NCBI GenBank assembly: GCA_002633025.1
Contig: NMRB01001339.1
Coordinates: 4,649 to 68,648, forward strand
Length of the DNA: 64,000 bases
Reading direction: 5' to 3'
Source of the DNA: Notospermus geniculatus
Taxonomy: Eukaryota > Nemertea > Pilidiophora > Heteronemertea > Lineidae
Shown here: positions 51,887-63,675 of the stretch, one piece after another
Numbering within the stretch: position 1 is the stretch's first letter
How the letters are laid out: every line of letters starts with the position of its first letter
Position numbers and translations under genes: made by a program
The notes under the pieces: generated by a model
Databases searched by the model: none
The model's input: only the letters and a program-made list of their open reading frames with translations
Told to the model about the DNA's origin: nothing

Positions 51887-52387
51887 AACACTGAATGTAC
51901 AGTGAATGTACACCATTGATGTTTTAAAATCTGCAAAAACATAAAAGCTTGCCATGAAAATGTCTCGCATAACATAACCATCAGTAATACATGTATTACA
52001 TTAAGACTGAGCCTTGGCTACTTTTGGCCAAATAGTAATTCAGAAAAGAAAAAAACAGACTTTTGTTGCTTAACCAACCTTGGGTCGAAGTTTAGGAATG
52101 TTTCACACTGTGGGATAGGCCCGACACACCTGGAGCCGAGGTTTGGCCTAAAGGGCATAATAAAAGTCTTTTAATTTTTTTGGTGCGAAATATCGGCAAA
52201 AAATTGGGCCTGGGCACAGTTCATCACATATGTAGCATTGCCGAAGAGGTGTTCGTTTGTAACTTTTCATAGTCGTTTTGTGTAATTGCAGCTTTTAAAA
52301 CATGCTCTATATCCGTGGTGTACATTCACTGTACATTCAGTGTTTGTTATTTCCCTCCTGGAAAAAATGGCCGACTTCGGCAACGTA

Positions 52388-52615
52388 CAGTTGTGCTCGA
52401 AAGTTAGTGAACCCCACCAGGATACTGTGTTCTAAACATTATTGTTTTATTGTGAGGCCATGTAATAAAACATATTTCTTGATATTTTCACACTATATCG
52501 TGGCTGCTTGCATTATGTCGGTCTACAAGTGAAGTGAGGTATAATTGGTAATATTTTGAGCTCAGCAAGTTCCGTGCATTTCGTGGTGGGGTTCACTAAC
52601 TTTCGAACACAACTG
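52388..52615. mobile_element. Mariner-like TIR element, TA duplication
   Basis: CAGTTGTGCTCGAAAGTTAG and complement, flanked by TA (52386-52387, 52616-52617). No transposase. Ends resemble those of Tc1/mariner elements. Confidence 0.85.
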
Positions 52616-52719
52616 TATCTATTGGCTAGCATTACATAAGTGAACTCTCCTTCCCATGAGCTCATTCATTGCCAACGCTCTTTTCCACCACAAACCGTGA
52701 CCGCATCAACCTGTTCTAC

Positions 52720-53148
52720 TGCTCATTCCACTTTCGAATGGCGCGAGGTTTATGGCCGATATCTCCACAATGGCTGGGTCAAATTTGACATACCATACAT
52801 CAATCGATTTGTCTTTTTTGCCGCAACAGGCATCACTGTCCTTTTCTCTAAAAACGTGACAGAAAAAGGTTCTTTCACCAATCATAGTTCGTGTTTATGG
52901 CCGAAATGGCGGCCATTTTGAAATGACGCAATGCATCGCGCACGTGTAAACTGCACTGAACACCATGGCGAAATGAAATGGGTTTTGAGAAAGGGATCCG
53001 TTATATCGGCCTTACGCGAAAAATGAAGATAGCAGAAAGATACCGACAAGAAAGACAAGTCGATTGATGTAGGGTGTGTCAAATTTGATGCAGCCGTTGC
53101 GGAGATATCAGCTGAAAACCTCGCGTCAATCCGATGTGGAATAAAGTG
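52720..53148. mobile_element. GGCGCGAGGTTTAT element, copy 3
   Basis: As 45772-46204; ends more diverged. Confidence 0.9.
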
Positions 53149-53312
53149 TACGTGTAGTTAATCGACGCTATGCTTGTGTTCCTCTGCTCATTACAATGAG
53201 TTCGCACTTTACACGGTCTGACTAAAAGATCATTACACAACCACTTTCACCCACAGGCATGATAGACATAAAGTGCTCAGCCTTTGTCCTGAAGTATCGC
53301 TATCATTGAAAT

Positions 53313-54890
53313 TTGACTGTAGTTTTGTTTACCGAAGATAGCGAGTTAACAAGTGAGGAGTCACGAAACGGTACCCATAAATGATGAAGTTGACAGGACA
53401 GTAACAGTTCGATCGGCTTCTTTTGTTCTTCAAATTTTTGGAATACAGGTACTCGTTACAGTGATTTGCAACAAGTTTGATAACTAGGTGTGAAGTGTTT
53501 GCTTATTGCTCTCTGTTCAACACACTACATGTATGTTGGCGATGATGCAAACACTAACAAATATGTAATGTGGGCGATCCCAGGGATACTAGCATAAAGG
53601 AATCAAAAAAGTTCAACTTAAAGATAATATATCACGGATTTTTTCGCGGGCCACGAAAATCATTGTTTATTTACATTTTGTTTGTTTATTTCTCGTTTTT
53701 CTTTGTCTTATGAGTAATTTGTTGGTGGCGTGCCCCTCTAGAAATTCTTTTGATACTGAAAATATTCAATTTGGTGGGTTGGCATGTCCCAAAAGTCCAA
53801 AAAAACATAATGTAAACATCAATGTTTACAAACATTAAACGTAAACAATGAAGTCGTGATATATTATCTTTAAAGTTTAACATTTTATAAATGTGGACAG
53901 TATCCCTTTAAGCCTCAACAGATTGGCATTCTGACTCTTCCATATGATAGGCAAGACCCTGCATGTGTAGTGCAAATTTTGTTGAATTCAGACAAGTTGA
54001 TTTTATGATACAAAAGGAGTGAATTAAATTATGAGAACCCCACGAACGATGAGAGCGCAGGGTCATTTGTGTACATTTGAATAGGCTAAAGTACATTTGC
54101 ACGTGGAATACTAGGCCTAATCGTGCTGAAAATAGTTCTGTTATCCTCAAAAATGGAATTCAAGACTGTAGTTTTGTTTACCGAAGATAGCGAGTTAGCA
54201 AGCGAGGAGTCACTAAACGGTACCTATAAATGATGAAGTTGACAGGACAGTAACAGTTCGATCGGCCGCTTTTGTTCTTCAAATTTTTGGAATACAGGTA
54301 CTCGTTACAGTGATTTGCAACAAGTTTGATAACTAGGTGTGAAGTGTTTGCTTATTGCTCTCTGTTCAACACATTACATGTATGTTGGCGATGATGCAAA
54401 CACTAACAAATATGTAATGTGGGCGATCCCAGGGATACTAGCATAAAGGAATCAAAAAAGTTCAACTTAAAGATAATATATCACGGATTTTTTCGCGGGC
54501 CACGAAAATCATTGTTTATTTACATTTTGTTTGTTTATTTTTCGTTTTTCTTTGTCTTATGAGTAATTTGTATCACTATCATTGAAATCTGACTGTAGTT
54601 TTGTTTACCGAAGATAGCGAGTTAGCAAGTGAGGAGTCACTAAACGGTACCCATAAATGATGAAGTTGGCAGGACAGTGACAGTTCGATCGGCTTCTTTT
54701 GTTCTTCAAATTTTTGGAAAACAGATACTTGTTGCAGTGATTTGCAACAAGTTTGATAACTAGGTGTGAAGTGTTTGCTTATTGCGCTCTGTTAAACACA
54801 TTATGTTGGCGATGATGCAAACACTAACAAATGTAATGGGGGCGATCCCAGGGATACTAGTATAAAGGAATCAAACATAAAGGTTCAACT
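53313..54890. repeat. 427 bp unit, three copies
   Basis: Units begin at about 53315, 54164 and 54591 (GACTGTAGTTTTGTTTACCG). Copies 2 and 3 are directly joined; 1 and 2 are separated by other repeats. The third is more diverged and lacks the end. Confidence 0.9.
53627..53874. mobile_element. Inverted-repeat element, AAAGATAATATATCACGG
   Basis: AAAGATAATATATCACGGA at the left and GTGATATATTATCTTTAAAG at the right, with TTTACATT/AATGTAAAC inside. The left part is also in repeat copy 2. Confidence 0.75.
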
Positions 54891-55021
54891 TACAAATTTA
54901 GCATTTTATAATGGGGCAGTGTCCCTTTAAGCCTCAACAGATTGGCATTCTGACTCTTCCATATGATAGGTAAGACCCTTCTGCATGTTTAGTGCAAATT
55001 TTGTTGAATTCAGACTAGTTG

Positions 55022-55068
55022 TCTTATGGGTGTCCCCCATAAGTCCTTATGGGTGTTCCCCCATAAGT
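55022..55068. repeat. Double short hairpin
   Basis: CTTATGGGTGTCCCCCATAAG followed by CTTATGGGTGTTCCCCCATAAG in 20 bp blocks; each folds back on itself. Confidence 0.85.
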
Positions 55069-55359
55069 TATGATACAAAAGGATTGAATTAATGAGAACC
55101 CCACGAACGATGAGAGCTCAGGGTCATCTGTGTACATTTGAATATGCACTCCTAGTATACCCCTTTAAATCTCAACAGATTTGCATTCTGACTCTTCCAT
55201 ATGATAGGCAAGACTATTCTGCATGTGTAGTGCAAATTTTGTTGAATTCAGCTTTATAGTTGATCTTATGATACAAAATGACTGAAATTAATGAGAACGC
55301 CACGAACGATGAGAGTGCAGGGTCATCTCATCTGGTGCTCACCAGTCTATCTGGCCTCA

Positions 55360-55640
55360 CGGCCATCTAGCCTGGTTCGAATCCATCACATTTCCCGTTT
55401 CTGAGGGGGGTGAGAGCCTCAGCCAATCATCGGGGCGCGAAGGAAAATCGACGTGCCAATCAAAACCCATGTTACAAATGCGAGCGTGAAGAGCAAAGAA
55501 AGTGTCCAACGGTGATTTGTTTCGCGAGTTCTGATTGGCTCGGAGGCGGGGTCAAGTAGGGGTCAGGTTCATTAATAATTTATGCATTAACGGAAAAGAT
55601 GACAGAATTCGGACAAGGCTAAAGACGGAGTCGATAGCCT
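55360..55640. other. tRNA B-box-like site and CCAAT-rich stretch
   Basis: GGTTCGAATCC (about 55373) is a good B box without a clear A box. 55420-55550 has two opposed CCAAT boxes (CAGCCAATCAT, CTGATTGGCTC) that may be an old inverted repeat or a promoter. Confidence 0.3.
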
Positions 55641-55702
55641 TGTTTGGACAAGATGGGTCATCTGTGTACATTTGAATAGGCTAACGTACATTTGCACGCC
55701 CA

Positions 55703-56005
55703 GGGCCGATTTAACAGATGTTTGCTAAGCTAACCATTGGTTCCACCAAAAGTTATTTTTAGTTAAATTTAGTTGTACATGTACACCTATCTATCGCATG
55801 CCTATCTATTTTAAATAGATAGGCATGCGAAAAGTGTACAGCTAAATTTTCACCAAAAAGCCCGGTTTGGATGGATAGTAAGCGCTATACAGAGCTTAGA
55901 AAACAGGGCTTTTGGGTGAAAAATTTAGTTGTACATTTTACACACGCCTATCTATTTTTGGTGGAACCAATGGTTAGCTTAGCAAACGTCTATTAAATCG
56001 GTCCC
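55703..56005. mobile_element. Foldback, GGGCCGATTTAACAGATG ends
   Basis: 45 bp outer arms (GTTTGCTAAGCTAACCATTG and complement), inner perfect palindrome GCATGCCTATCTATTT/AAATAGATAGGCATGC. Confidence 0.9.
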
Positions 56006-56454
56006 CAATATATCAAAGCGTCAGTTTCTGGACATCGATTCTAAGATCAACAGCCTTCTAGCATGTCTAGGTGGTTAGCAATGCCGAATATAACCAACCG
56101 GAGAAGCTGTCAGACCTCTCCTCGACCTTTACAAATGTGAGTTTGGTGAAGTAGTAGTCTGTGTTGTAGGACGGATTAAGAAGAATTATTCCCTTAACAA
56201 AACGTAGCTGACGAAAATTCGCAGTGATTTATAATCCTCAGGTTATGTCGTGCCGAAAGGTTTGTGATGATTTTATGATTTTTGATTAATCAAGATTTTC
56301 AAATCAATTTTGCTGAGGCGTACTTTGTAGGCGTGATCCCCGAACATTGCGCAGTGACGGAAGTCACGTGCTTCAACAGTTAGACGAAGTCACGCTTCAA
56401 AGCAAAGTTGAAGAGCCGTATTTAGAAAGGGTGATCATCGCGCGATTAAGACTA

Positions 56455-56699
56455 TAAAGCTAGGAATCCACTGCTGATTTTCTGGGTTGCGACTTGCTAT
56501 GCAACCTTCGATTGAATACGATCGCAAGGAACTGATACCGGTCGCCGACCGATTGCGGGCTGAAATTGACCACATCTTCACCACTGGACGAGGTGGAAAT
56601 TACGTCTAGCGAGTCCACTACGGCGATCGAGGGCCCAGTTGCAAAGCAAGTCGCAACGCAAAATCAACTTAATGAAAATCAATGGTGGATTCCTGCTTA
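56455..56699. mobile_element. MITE, AGGAATCCACTGCTGATTTT ends
   Basis: Ends pair imperfectly; inner GTTGCGACTTGCTATGCAAC pairs with GTTGCAAAGCAAGTCGCAAC. Confidence 0.8.
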
Positions 56700-57665
56700 G
56701 ACGCGTATAACTTCACTACAATGAAAGAAATTTCCTTCTCAGGATACCGATAAGTACATGTACTTTAGGGTACTAACAGGTCTGTGCCTGAGATGAGTAG
56801 GGGTACTCATAATGAGATTCTATTTCTGCTCGTAGTGAGTAGATAAATACTCATAATGAGTATTTACCTCATTATGAGTATGCCTTGTACGTTTATTTGG
56901 GGCCATCCTGTAGTCTGTACAATAAAGCAAATAAACTACATATATGTATGTCATTTCTCTTGGGATGGCGCAGGAATAACACATCGCCTTGGCTGCGTGC
57001 AGGATTCCTACTTTTTTATCGCCAGTGTTATTGCCATTACATTTCGACCCTAACCCTATGTACACGTTTGATTTTTTTTTCAAAAATTTCACCATCCTGC
57101 AGAATTTGCGATGTTTTCAACATCTCGTTGGTTTGAAAATTCCCCCATTGAAAGTGTTTTTCTTTCTGGAATGATGCCTCTAAAAAACATGATACATGAT
57201 AAAATGGTTATCTACATGTATACACAGTATGCTATTTTTCACGGATGCTTGTCGCTCTCTTGCTTGACTGTTTCCCAACACGACAGATCCGTCTCTTAAA
57301 ATCCATTTTGGTGTCAATAAGCCTACCACAACAAACTGGACCGTCGCCCTCCTAACGCCAGGTGTCCCCTGGACGTTAGGAGGGGAAGGTCCAGTAACGC
57401 AACATACATTGAAATAAGTTAAAGTTAAAGTTTAAAAACATTTTCGGTTTATAGTCTGATATCAACTACGGTAGAGGTTCTCATCCGACATTACACTTTA
57501 ACCCCAGTCTGTCCTGAAACCTTTCAGTAGAACTCAGATGAGCTGCTCATTCAGCGCTACAATCGAGCATTTCCGACCGGTACCCATTTATACACGTGGG
57601 TGGAGAGAGGCCAGTGAGGCAAAGAGACTTGCCCAAAGTCTCACGCCCAGTGGGATTCGAACCCG

Positions 57666-57842
57666 GTGTTATATCTGCCAGTGTTTCTGTGGGTGAGTGT
57701 GTCCCCCTTATTGTTTGGGAAACGTTGGCAGATAGATCGACATGTTTCTCTGTGTGTCCTTTATTGTCAAGTCGCCGCTTATTCCGTCAGACAATAGGAG
57801 GGGAACACTCACAGATGGGGAACACTGGCAGATGTTACACCG
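57666..57842. mobile_element. ATCTGCCAGTGTTTCTGTG MITE in the SINE
   Basis: Near-identical to 44783-44957. Ends GGTGTTATATCTGCC and GCAGATGTTACACC. Confidence 0.9.
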
Positions 57843-58015
57843 GTGTAACGTTTTTCAGTGAGGCCCGTGTGCCAGTGTGACATTACAATAGATTGACGGA
57901 ATAAGCCGCGACTTGACAATGGGCGACACTCAGAGAAACAGCGAGTCCGTTTCCCAGTGTGTTGCGAACAATGGGAATCACACAGAAAAATGGCCTCACT
58001 GAAAAATGTTACACC
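57843..58015. mobile_element. AACGTTTTTCAGTGAG MITE in the SINE
   Basis: Ends GGTGTAACGTTTTTCAGTG and complement; directly follows the first MITE at ACACCGGTGT. Confidence 0.9.
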
Positions 58016-58059
58016 TGGACCCTCTGACCGCTAGTGGGAGACCCGAACGTGTGGTATAG

Positions 58060-58700
58060 GTAGGCCTATACCACATACCTATACCACACGTCGAGAAAAG
58101 GTCGCCATGCAGTGCGTAGCAACAAAAACAAAAACTATAACTTTATTGTGAAAATGTGTTTTTACATTCCTTTGTTGTCAAAATGACAACACAGAAGACG
58201 TCGCCAAAAAACTAGCACGGAACTCACTTACTTTAAATTGATATGGTCTTTAACGAAGGAAGGAGGGTGTTTGGCGCACTTCCGATCTGGAATGTCGAGT
58301 AATTTTCTCATTCGATGCGATCGGAATCACGCCTACACACCTAATATTCTGGGACCAAAACGAGGCTTATCATATCATAAGTCACAGGGACGTGACGAAA
58401 AGATTCCACGAAATGAAAACCACGAAGAAAACTACAAACGCTATGACACTTAATCCTACTACGGAAAAGAATGCGAAACTACGTCTATGCAATCTGATTA
58501 TACCTCGACTTCAATGCTGATTCATTAGCCGCCCTTAAGCTCACATGTTTAAAGTTCCGATCGTTCCTCATCAAAGGGAAAATACAAACTACCGTTAAGA
58601 GGAATCCCTTCGAAAGCTAATCATGAAGTCATCGTAAAAACGCCGTAGAAAATACTCATTCTAATTTTGTACACTTTGAGGTTATAGGAAATCAAAAACG
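58060..58700. other. Unassigned
   Basis: 58238-58453 is an open + strand frame (71 codons) without supporting signals. 58048-58095 has a short GTGGTATAGGTA palindrome. Confidence 0.35.
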
Positions 58701-58885
58701 CCATGTTGATGTTAATTAATGATGCTGAATTGACGTCTGCAATTGATGAAACTTAGATGATACTTCTAGGTTTATGTTAGTACCCGAGTTCGCGGCAGCA
58801 CTTGTTTGTACGTTTTTTTTAAAATAATAATGTATATTGCAAATTTGCAATATCATAATTTGCAATATCATAATGCCACCATAAA

Positions 58886-58940
58886 ATCTAAAAAATGAAG
58901 GTACTCCAACCCGCGTTGGAGTACGTTCATTTTTTTAGAT
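58886..58940. repeat. 21 bp stem hairpin just after a stop codon
   Basis: ATCTAAAAAATGAAGGTACT ... AGTACGTTCATTTTTTTAGA; near-perfect stem around ACCCGCGT. It begins 4 bp past the stop of the exon at 58945. Confidence 0.85.
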
Positions 58941-58944
58941 TGGT

Positions 58945-59377
58945 CTACGCATATTCATCAGATTCGGATACTCCGAAATAGCCTGGTTTTAAAGACTGAT
59001 TCTGTCTCGCCTTAAGGGCAAGCTGACGTTGTGAATTTTTGGAGCACTGGAAATAAAACATGTTATAATGCCGAAAATGAAGGCACCTGCTGGGTCTATC
59101 AGTCGACGAGAGGAATTGAATGAGACGCATCTTAGAATGCACTAATTAGCTAATAAGCTGAAACAAAAGACTAGCATTCGGAACACTTTCCCAAGAAATG
59201 TCACATTTTGAAGATCAAACAACATGCTTATCATAAAGTTTTAGAGGTTTTTTCTACCCAGTCCACCCCTTTTGGTAGCAATATTTTCAACAAGATATAG
59301 AGTATTCCACGTGTGAATTCCATGAATGCTGCCAGATTTCCAAAACAGGGCGGCCATGACACTTTGGGTTTTACTTC
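58945..59377 (-). CDS. Candidate gene, last two coding exons
   Basis: Exon 59377-59258 (40 codons, acceptor CATTTTATGTAGTTCCAG, donor TGG/GTAGAA) joins in phase 0 to 59046-58945 (33 codons to TAG, acceptor AACATGTTTTATTTCCAG). Both acceptors are strong. The first has PCFGNLAAFMEFTRG and a hydrophobic ILYILLKILL; the second is polar, ending GYFGVSESDEYA. This looks like a membrane segment followed by a cytosolic tail. No AATAAA was seen; a hairpin follows the stop. Unrecognised. Earlier exons lie right of 59380. Confidence 0.45.
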
Positions 59378-60181
59378 CTGGAACTACATAAAATGTCCTG
59401 AGCGTGTATGGTGTATATGAAGTGCAGGTCAAGACATCCTTGCCACCCAAGGTTCTATGGGTTTGTGACATTGCTGCCACTCCCTGAATGTGTTATTTAC
59501 ATGCTTCTTCTCTGAGAAAATTGTACCTGTTTTTCATGTTTGGTGAATTTCTTTGTTTTTGATTACGTAATGCAATTAAGCTGTAATTCTTGGGACTTTG
59601 CTCATTTTCTGTTTCTATAAAGCACAGTGATCACATTGGACCATAAAAACAGTCAGCTGGGGGTGTCTTTATTGCTTTTCTCAGAGGGGCCTGGATTGAA
59701 GCAATATGAAAATGTACAACAACAGCTTGCCCTTAAAACGAATCCCACTATCTCCAGCTACATGTACTCTCCAAAAGGCCATGATTCAGGAATTCAGCTT
59801 TGCGAAAATTTGAAAATGCCAAAATTACGACAGTACTTATGAACATGACAACAATTTTAGTAATTGCGTTTAAACCATAAAAGACAGAGAGCATGTTATT
59901 ATATCATCTTTTGATTTCACCGATGCACCTGTTTTGAAATACGATTCGCTATGATATCATAATGCCACCATAAAAATTCCCCGGCGGCGCTGCTCAATTA
60001 TTATTGCATGTTTTGAAACTATCATTCCTTTTATTGATTCCCACAATGTCGTCACGTCTTCACTCAACTCCGGAGCATAAACTACATGGTTATGTCCCTC
60101 AATAACGTTTAATTGTAATTGTTTTGAACTTCAGTGTAAAGTTCAAACTGATTTTGCTGCGTGTTCAAGGTGAAGAAGAAA

Positions 60182-61102
60182 GGCCCGTCTACACGATCAT
60201 ACATTTGTACAAAACATCATCATACATTTGTATGATGATGTTCATGGACAAATATATGATCGTGTAGATCGTTCTCCCAACAAACTTGAACACCATGCAA
60301 CACGTATGATGATGTTCAAATTTTTAGCTGCATGTTTCATCTTGCCAACAAATGTTCACAACATCTCATATATATATATGTTTATTCACTACGCCCAAAA
60401 ATATAATACAAGGTATAAGTACCAGGGCTGAAGCATGAGCATTATTAGCCCTGGGAAAATATTACAACTGAACAGAAAGGACGGAATAAAGAAACCAAAC
60501 GAATTACAATACAAAGAATAAGCATACACAAGATGGATGGACAGTAAAGGGAGACAAAACATAAGTATTGAGTACCGGAGGGGGATGTAGGGCCGACCGT
60601 TAGAGGTCAGCATGTGTAATTATGTCAATAAAAGCAGCAGTTGTGTGGATGACATTCCTATTGACGGACAGGGGAAGTAAACTGTGACCAAGAAGTAACA
60701 TTTCATATTTCAAGCCATTGACCAATCAGAAGGTTTATATATGTCATGTGGCACAACTGCATCATGTGACATGTGTACAAAATGGCAGCCTGCAGACTCA
60801 CTTCTCATCCTGATCCATTCTTTAACCCACTGACACCCCTTCCTACTCCTTTTGCCTTTTTCACTGCCATTATTACTAATGAAGCAGCACCACTCACGAG
60901 GCTATTGTGAGATCCATTTTGAAACAATAAGGAACTTTCCCTCCAATTTCTTTTCGTTTTCCTTCCCCATCATAGTTCATCATGCAGATGTCGATGAATG
61001 TTGGACTGTGTAGACGGAAATCCACAACAAACTTGAACATCATCATACAACAGTTACTGTATGATGGTGTTTTGAAGAAATGTATGATCGTGTAGACGGG
61101 AC
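60182..61102. mobile_element. 0.92 kb inverted-repeat element, GGCCCGTCTACACGATCAT ends
   Basis: GGCCCGTCTACACGATCATA and complement; AACTTGAACA-CATCATACA blocks on both sides. 600 bp centre without a supported gene. Confidence 0.85.
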
Positions 61103-61890
61103 TTACACTGTGTCCCAGAAAGACCGACACTCCGTGCCCAGTGTTGAGTTAGACTCACTAAACACTGTCATGATTTGCGCCAAAAGTACAAGGATCATCA
61201 ATAGACGGCGCTGTTTGATGAGGGATCCAATCATAAGCCAGCATCACAGGCTTAACGCCACCGTAACATACTTCCTGATTGGCTAAGATATGTGTACAAA
61301 ATGTACACTGTATATTCATACTCGTCGCAGATTCCCAGCGGGGATTTCCCGAATGGAACACCTAACGCCGTCTGTTAGAGATATTTTGAGGCTCACATCA
61401 TCTGTAGCAGTTTCAGAAGGCGGGTAGTAGTGGGCAGCGGTTTGAAACTCCGTTTGAAACTGCTTAGGCAGTTCAGCAAGGCGCATGAACCTTAAAATTT
61501 GTCCTGGCCTTTGTCAGCAATTTTCGAAAAAAAAGTTGACGTACCGTATTTCATCGATCGGCTGTCTTCACACCAAATACTTCCACTAAACAACTAGAGG
61601 AAAGAGGAAAGTTGTTGTTTTTGTTTGAATGCAAATCACATTGTTTTTCGTTATATGACTATGTAGCAGAAAGTTATGTCAGATATCGAATTGATAAATC
61701 AAAAGGATGTTTCACCAACGTTTCATTCATATCTTTGAAGATAATTCCATTACTGGCGGAAAGATTGGTTTTGTTGCCTTTCAGGGGTGGCTTATTCTGT
61801 TATCTCAGGGTACATGTATTGAAATTTCTGCCAATGCAAATACTACCCAGATCCATTGTGTGTAAAAATAGGCTACATGTAAGTTGTGTA
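61103..61890. other. Unassigned
   Basis: 61110-61286 (+) and 61361-61158 (-) are both open and equally coding-like; neither has a complete set of signals. Confidence 0.35.
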
Positions 61891-62138
61891 AAGTATGATT
61901 CACCCTAACTTCAACATGGGCAAAGTGTCAAGCTTGGAAATGTGCACAAGTGAGTGGTATCCATGTCGCAGTTATCTAATGATGTTAGGGTAACTTGATT
62001 TACTTTCCACGAGCCTATAGCAAATCCAAGGTTGTGCTTAGTCAGCTGGTAAATACTGTGATTCGTGGTGTTCACTTGTGGTGTCTGTTGCACAGGCCTG
62101 GCACTTTGCCCATGTTGAAGTTAGGGTGAATCATACTT
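61891..62138. mobile_element. MITE with perfect 37 bp terminal repeats
   Basis: AAGTATGATTCACCCTAACT and the next 17 bases match the right end exactly. 250 bp long; perfect ends suggest recent movement. Confidence 0.95.
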
Positions 62139-62918
62139 CAAAAAGGAGTTGCAAATAAGGCGATTTTTTCAGCACGACCAGCTTGTTTTCTTTTTCTATT
62201 TCTGTCTACGTGCATACATGCGCCTATTTCGTCTGTACAGACATTGGGTCATATGAATAAAGCCTAGTAAATGATTTTACTTGAATTTTGCGATATAAAT
62301 GCACTAGGCAATGCTGTACAAACCTGAATAGAAGTAAAAGCATTTGCTAGTCTTAAAAAATAAATAAATACTAAGACCAATTTCGTACCTCAGATAAATT
62401 TTCATGAATCTCTTTAGCTCTGAGACGTCACCTGATGGAGAATTTCAGTAGTTGTCCATCTGACGTCACGTCAAGCGTGGGATATCGCAATGTGGCCTAT
62501 CCCCTAACGTGTTCGATAGTTAATGGCAGGAGTTTAAGTTTTTTTTGGAATGCCGATGAGCCCAATTTCTTCGCTCTTCACAACAAAGTACCATTTGAGG
62601 GTAAGTCAATTGGGGGCAGAGGCAAATTTGGCGCCCTTCACGTCTCGCACGATTTCTCGAGACACAAACCTTAGAATTTTTTAAAAACTTCTCGAACAAA
62701 TGGTTTGTGTCCTTAGAGCTGTGTGAAATTTCATTAAAATTGATAATTTCCTGCGGGTAGATTTCGCGGGGCGCTTGGACTTCAAATGTACACCAAATGT
62801 ACAACCAGTGTATTACTGTACTTTAGCCCATTGCTAACTGTAATGACGTGTCAGTCAAAACTTGTCTCCGCCACGGCCTGGTCGGAATCCCAGCAACAAC
62901 AACGAACGATGTACACAA

Positions 62919-63312
62919 TGAGGAACCCGCACACTAACGTCACGACGTGGCGCTGCAAGCGCTTGTACCGACGTCTCTATTTTTCTAACGTTATTTCCAT
63001 TTATTTCTGCCGTGAAAATAAACCATTTGTGTTGGTCGCCCGACAGTAAAACTTACATCATCGTGTAGCAAATGAAATTTTCTTTTAATCTCATTCCTTT
63101 TTTCTTAAAATGGAGGGATACAGTGGCGATAAAAGCAACGTCTTTTGTGTCATTTTTCCTGTAGAAAAACGTACAGGCAAGTTTTCCATGACGCAACGTC
63201 AGCATCTCACATGACGTCAAAAACACCTAAAATGACGTCAATGACGTCGTTTCGGTACAAGCGCTCACAGCGCCGACCTGTCGGGATAAACCGCAGGGCA
63301 GGTTCCCCATTG
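62919..63312. mobile_element. AATGAGGAACCCGCA element
   Basis: CAATGAGGAACCCGCA at the left and AGGTTCCCCATTG at the right. GCGCTGCAAGCGCTTGTACC pairs with GGTACAAGCGCTCACAGCGC. Related to 5550-5920 and 27266-27464. Confidence 0.8.
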
Positions 63313-63675
63313 ACAAATATTATGTCAATATTACATGTATTTCTCGCTGAAGACGAAGTAATGTACAATAATTTCTTCCCTTCTAACGAAAAAAGGGTCC
63401 ATAAACGTATTAAGTGATACTCTTCTTCGTGTTGTGAATTAGAAAACAATAATTACTATTCTCATCACTTGAATGATGTGATGGAATAGCTTATTCGTAC
63501 AGCATTAATGACATACGTAATTGACTTTAAGTACGAGATAATAAATGTTGCCCTCATGCGGGGGTACGCAGAGTGCATAAAGTTTAACGAGGGATGAACA
63601 TACACATGTACGTGTATTTGGCTATCAAAACTATGGCTATTTGAATATACAGAACGGACTGTTGTAAATCGGACT

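Larger units (their letters stand above)
57418..58065 (-). mobile_element. SINE split by two MITEs
   Basis: Reverse copy of the SINE at 32699-32991. Body and B box at 57418-57665, A-box side at 58018-58065. Between them are 57666-57842 and 57843-58015. Confidence 0.9.

Noticed and set aside
45756-53082. Frames repeated between 45756-46219, 48552-48839 and 52640-53082
   Set aside because: They repeat because the same noncoding TA-flanked element is present; the frame breaks in copy 2 and no transposase motif is seen.
59627-59842. 71-codon + strand frame ending at 59842
   Set aside because: A minus-strand stretch over the same bases also has a good acceptor (GCTTCAATCCAG) and an open frame, so neither can be chosen.
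61080-61361. Overlapping coding-like frames on both strands
   Set aside because: Both look equally good, which shows that open-frame appearance is not reliable at this base composition.
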